Origin: RGIG4708 sp045538875
Lineage (GTDB): Bacteria > Bacillota > Clostridia > UMGS1810
Reading direction: 5' to 3'
DNA: 64,000 nucleotides
Assembly (NCBI GenBank): GCA_045538875.1
Contig: JAZQEG010000003.1
Span: 1 to 64,000, forward strand
Made by a program: the position numbers and the translations under genes. Below are positions 62,141-64,000 of this stretch, in pieces. Every line of letters starts with the position of its first letter. The stretch's first letter is position 1. The notes beneath the pieces are model-generated. The model was not told the origin of the DNA. It saw nothing but the letters and a program-made list of their open reading frames with translations, and made no database searches.

Positions 62141-64000
62141 ATGAAATTTAAAAGGATAACGACAATAGCATTAATAATATGTATGATAACAACAACTGCA
62201 CTTGCTTCGGTTTTGGGCAGCGAAACATATTCGGCACTAAAGGTGGAGGTTGCAAAGGGTACAACATATGTGAGCAATGTGTTTGTAAGCGACCAGAGCA
62301 GTGTGGGCAGGCAGAGCGAAAACTACTATATATATGAGCCAAATAGCGGCATTGTGCCCGTAATTGCCAATGACACATATATATATGGTAAAACAAAGGT
62401 TTCGCAAATGGCGCAAAAGCTGCAACAACAGGGTTTGTATCCCATAATGGTTATGAACAGCGATTATTTTTCGCTGCAAACGGGAGTGCAAATGGGCAAT
62501 CAGGTGGTAGACGGTGTTGTTGTAACCAAAGACCCAAGCGGTCAGGATGCTGTGGGCATCAGGGAGGATGGTAGCGCATTTATTTCGTGGCTGCAGATTA
62601 ACACAAAGCTCACTGCTAATGGCAAAACCTTTGCAATTGAAAATGTCAACAAGTACCCACAGCCATACTCTATATATCTGCTTACCGATGAGTTTGCCCC
62701 CACCACCAAAAGCCAAAAACCCTCGTACAATGTTGTAATAGGTGAGCTTTCGGGCAGTATGGCTTTAAACGCTGATGTAACGGGCGTAGTGGAAGAGGTA
62801 ATTGAATCGGATGGCGAAATACCAATCCCAAAAGGCAAAATTGTTTTGTGCGTGGACAAGGAAATTGCTGATGAAAAAATGGAAAATATAAAGCTTCTTA
62901 ATGTAGGCGATGAGGTAACCATAAATAATAGTGCCGAGGGAGATGCACGCTGGGGCGAGTGTAAATATATTCAGGGCTCAATAGGTGGCAGACTTATTAA
63001 AAACGGTCAAATTCAGGATGTTGACCAGGCGGCGGCACCGCGCAGTGCGGTGGGCATTACACAGGACGGCAAAATTATTTTTTACACAATAGACGGCAGA
63101 CAAATAGGACACAGCTTTGGCATAAGGCTCAAAACCTTGTCAAAAAGGCTGCTTGAGCTTGGGTGTGTGGATGCAATCAATTTTGATGGAGGCGGCTCTA
63201 CTGCAATAGTCGGCACCTACCCTGGTTATGACAACATCGAATTGCTCAACAAGCCGTCCGAAGGCACCGAGAGAGCAGTTGCCACTTTTATTGCACTTAT
63301 GAACACCCGTGAGGCAACAGGTATTCCAAGCAAACTCCATCTGTCGCCCTACGGAGGCAATTATCTTTCGGGCACAACCCAAAAGTTCACTGTTTCCGCA
63401 ACCGACCAAAATGACCACCCTGCAAAGCTTGACGGTGAGGTAACATATTCATCAGGCGGGAGCAGCTACACCTCTACCGACGGAACTGCAGTGCTTACAG
63501 GCAATGGCAATGTAACTGTTACTGCAACAAGCGGTGACCTTAAGGGCAGCACAACCGTAACAGTTTTTGCAACTCCCGACAACATAGGCTTTTATAACAA
63601 AAGCACAAACAAGGCAATAACCTCGCTCAATATTTCGGGCGGTCAGAGTGTGGCACTCGGTGCAAATGCAACAGTGGGCAGCAAAACTCTTGTTGCAGAT
63701 GACAGCTGCTTTAGCTGGAGTGCCGATGAGGCAATCGGCACCATAACACAAGATGGTGTGTTTACTGCGTCACAGGTTTCATCAAGCGGCAGTATAACCG
63801 TTACGGCAGGCAACAAAACCAGTAAGCTGCCTGTTGTTGTAACAGGGGACAAATATGCTGCATATACAAATGCTGAGTTTGCAAGTGACAGCGATAATAT
63901 ATATGTAACACTCGTTTCCCAAAACGGCATAGATGTACAAAAAGAAAATATAAGCATAACAGTTGACGGCGAGCAGGCAGAGTTTGAGTACAAAGACAAT
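62141..64000 (+). CDS. Secreted phosphodiester glycosidase (NAGPA) domain protein with Ig-like repeats, partial
   Basis: At least 620 aa, running off the window. A signal peptide (about 1-25) precedes an NAGPA domain (about 90-385) with the family motif NFDGGGSTAI and the segments VMNSDYFSLQTG and RSAVGITQDG. Beta-rich Ig/BIG2-like modules follow from about 400 (VTYSSGGSSYTSTDGTA; VTVTATSGDLKGSTTVTV). The domain may hydrolyse phosphodiester-linked GlcNAc on wall polymers; the Ig repeats suggest wall anchoring. Start may instead be in-frame ATG 62123; neither has a good ribosome binding site. Confidence 0.85.
   Translation, partial: MKFKRITTIALIICMITTTALASVLGSETYSALKVEVAKGTTYVSNVFVSDQSSVGRQSENYYIYEPNSGIVPVIANDTYIYGKTKVSQMAQKLQQQGLYPIMVMNSDYFSLQTGVQMGNQVVDGVVVTKDPSGQDAVGIREDGSAFISWLQINTKLTANGKTFAIENVNKYPQPYSIYLLTDEFAPTTKSQKPSYNVVIGELSGSMALNADVTGVVEEVIESDGEIPIPKGKIVLCVDKEIADEKMENIKLLNVGDEVTINNSAEGDARWGECKYIQGSIGGRLIKNGQIQDVDQAAAPRSAVGITQDGKIIFYTIDGRQIGHSFGIRLKTLSKRLLELGCVDAINFDGGGSTAIVGTYPGYDNIELLNKPSEGTERAVATFIALMNTREATGIPSKLHLSPYGGNYLSGTTQKFTVSATDQNDHPAKLDGEVTYSSGGSSYTSTDGTAVLTGNGNVTVTATSGDLKGSTTVTVFATPDNIGFYNKSTNKAITSLNISGGQSVALGANATVGSKTLVADDSCFSWSADEAIGTITQDGVFTASQVSSSGSITVTAGNKTSKLPVVVTGDKYAAYTNAEFASDSDNIYVTLVSQNGIDVQKENISITVDGEQAEFEYKDN

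Noticed and set aside
1..64000. CRISPR array or cas genes
   Set aside because: No regularly spaced short repeats and no Cas-like proteins were found; the only direct repeats are the pair at 10084/10291 and the coding repeats at 27750.

Overview
The window is one stretch of a low-GC chromosome from an anaerobic, spore-forming Firmicute of class Clostridia. Four things point there: the gene order rpoB-rpoC-L7Ae-like-rpsL-rpsG-fusA-tuf, a short HisG with a HisZ regulatory subunit, a spoIVFA/spoIVFB pair, and strong AGGAGG ribosome binding sites with frequent TTG/GTG starts. I cannot assign a genus from sequence alone. No rRNA genes and no CRISPR array are present; two tRNA genes (Trp, Asp) are.

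Layout. 0.1-4.8 kb: tRNA-Trp, a TetR-type regulator with an apparent self-operator, alanine dehydrogenase, an N-acetylhexosamine-kinase-like enzyme, a small membrane protein and a LysM-CAP secreted protein. 4.8-13.7 kb: a complete leftward histidine operon (TrpR-like regulator, hisZ-G-D-C-B-H-A-F-IE and a PHP histidinol phosphatase). It is interrupted between hisD and hisC by a duplicated 106-bp sequence around a strongly structured core. 13.9-16.3 kb: serC-serA. 16.3-19.0 kb: a coiled-coil membrane protein, tRNA-Asp, an SDR dehydrogenase and a pseudouridine synthase. 19.2-23.4 kb: a methionine and Fe-S operon (metY, metA, then a two-gene SufC/SufB-like pair resembling a minimal SUF system).

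23.5-28.0 kb: a three-gene cassette of unknown function (249-aa protein, WG-repeat protein, HTH/coiled-coil/TPR protein) with its own promoter and two terminators. It lies directly upstream of rpoB and is the best candidate for an undescribed system. 28-41 kb: rpoB (with a long acidic C-terminal tail), rpoC and the str operon. 41-43.5 kb: an acyltransferase-like membrane protein, a YbaK deacylase and a polyprenyl synthase. 43.5-50.6 kb (leftward): pyridoxamine kinase, ligA, the TIGR03936/TIGR03960 radical-SAM pair, spoIVFB and spoIVFA.

50.7-61.8 kb: two leftward blocks of phage morphogenesis genes (tail/connector block; scaffold, N4-gp56-type capsid, terminase block). They are separated by a rightward host operon (yaiI, nucleotidyltransferase, uxuA, mannonate oxidoreductase) and a small lipoprotein. 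No portal, integrase, lysis or replication gene is visible. 62.1 kb to the end: a secreted phosphodiester-glycosidase-domain protein with Ig-like repeats, cut by the window edge.
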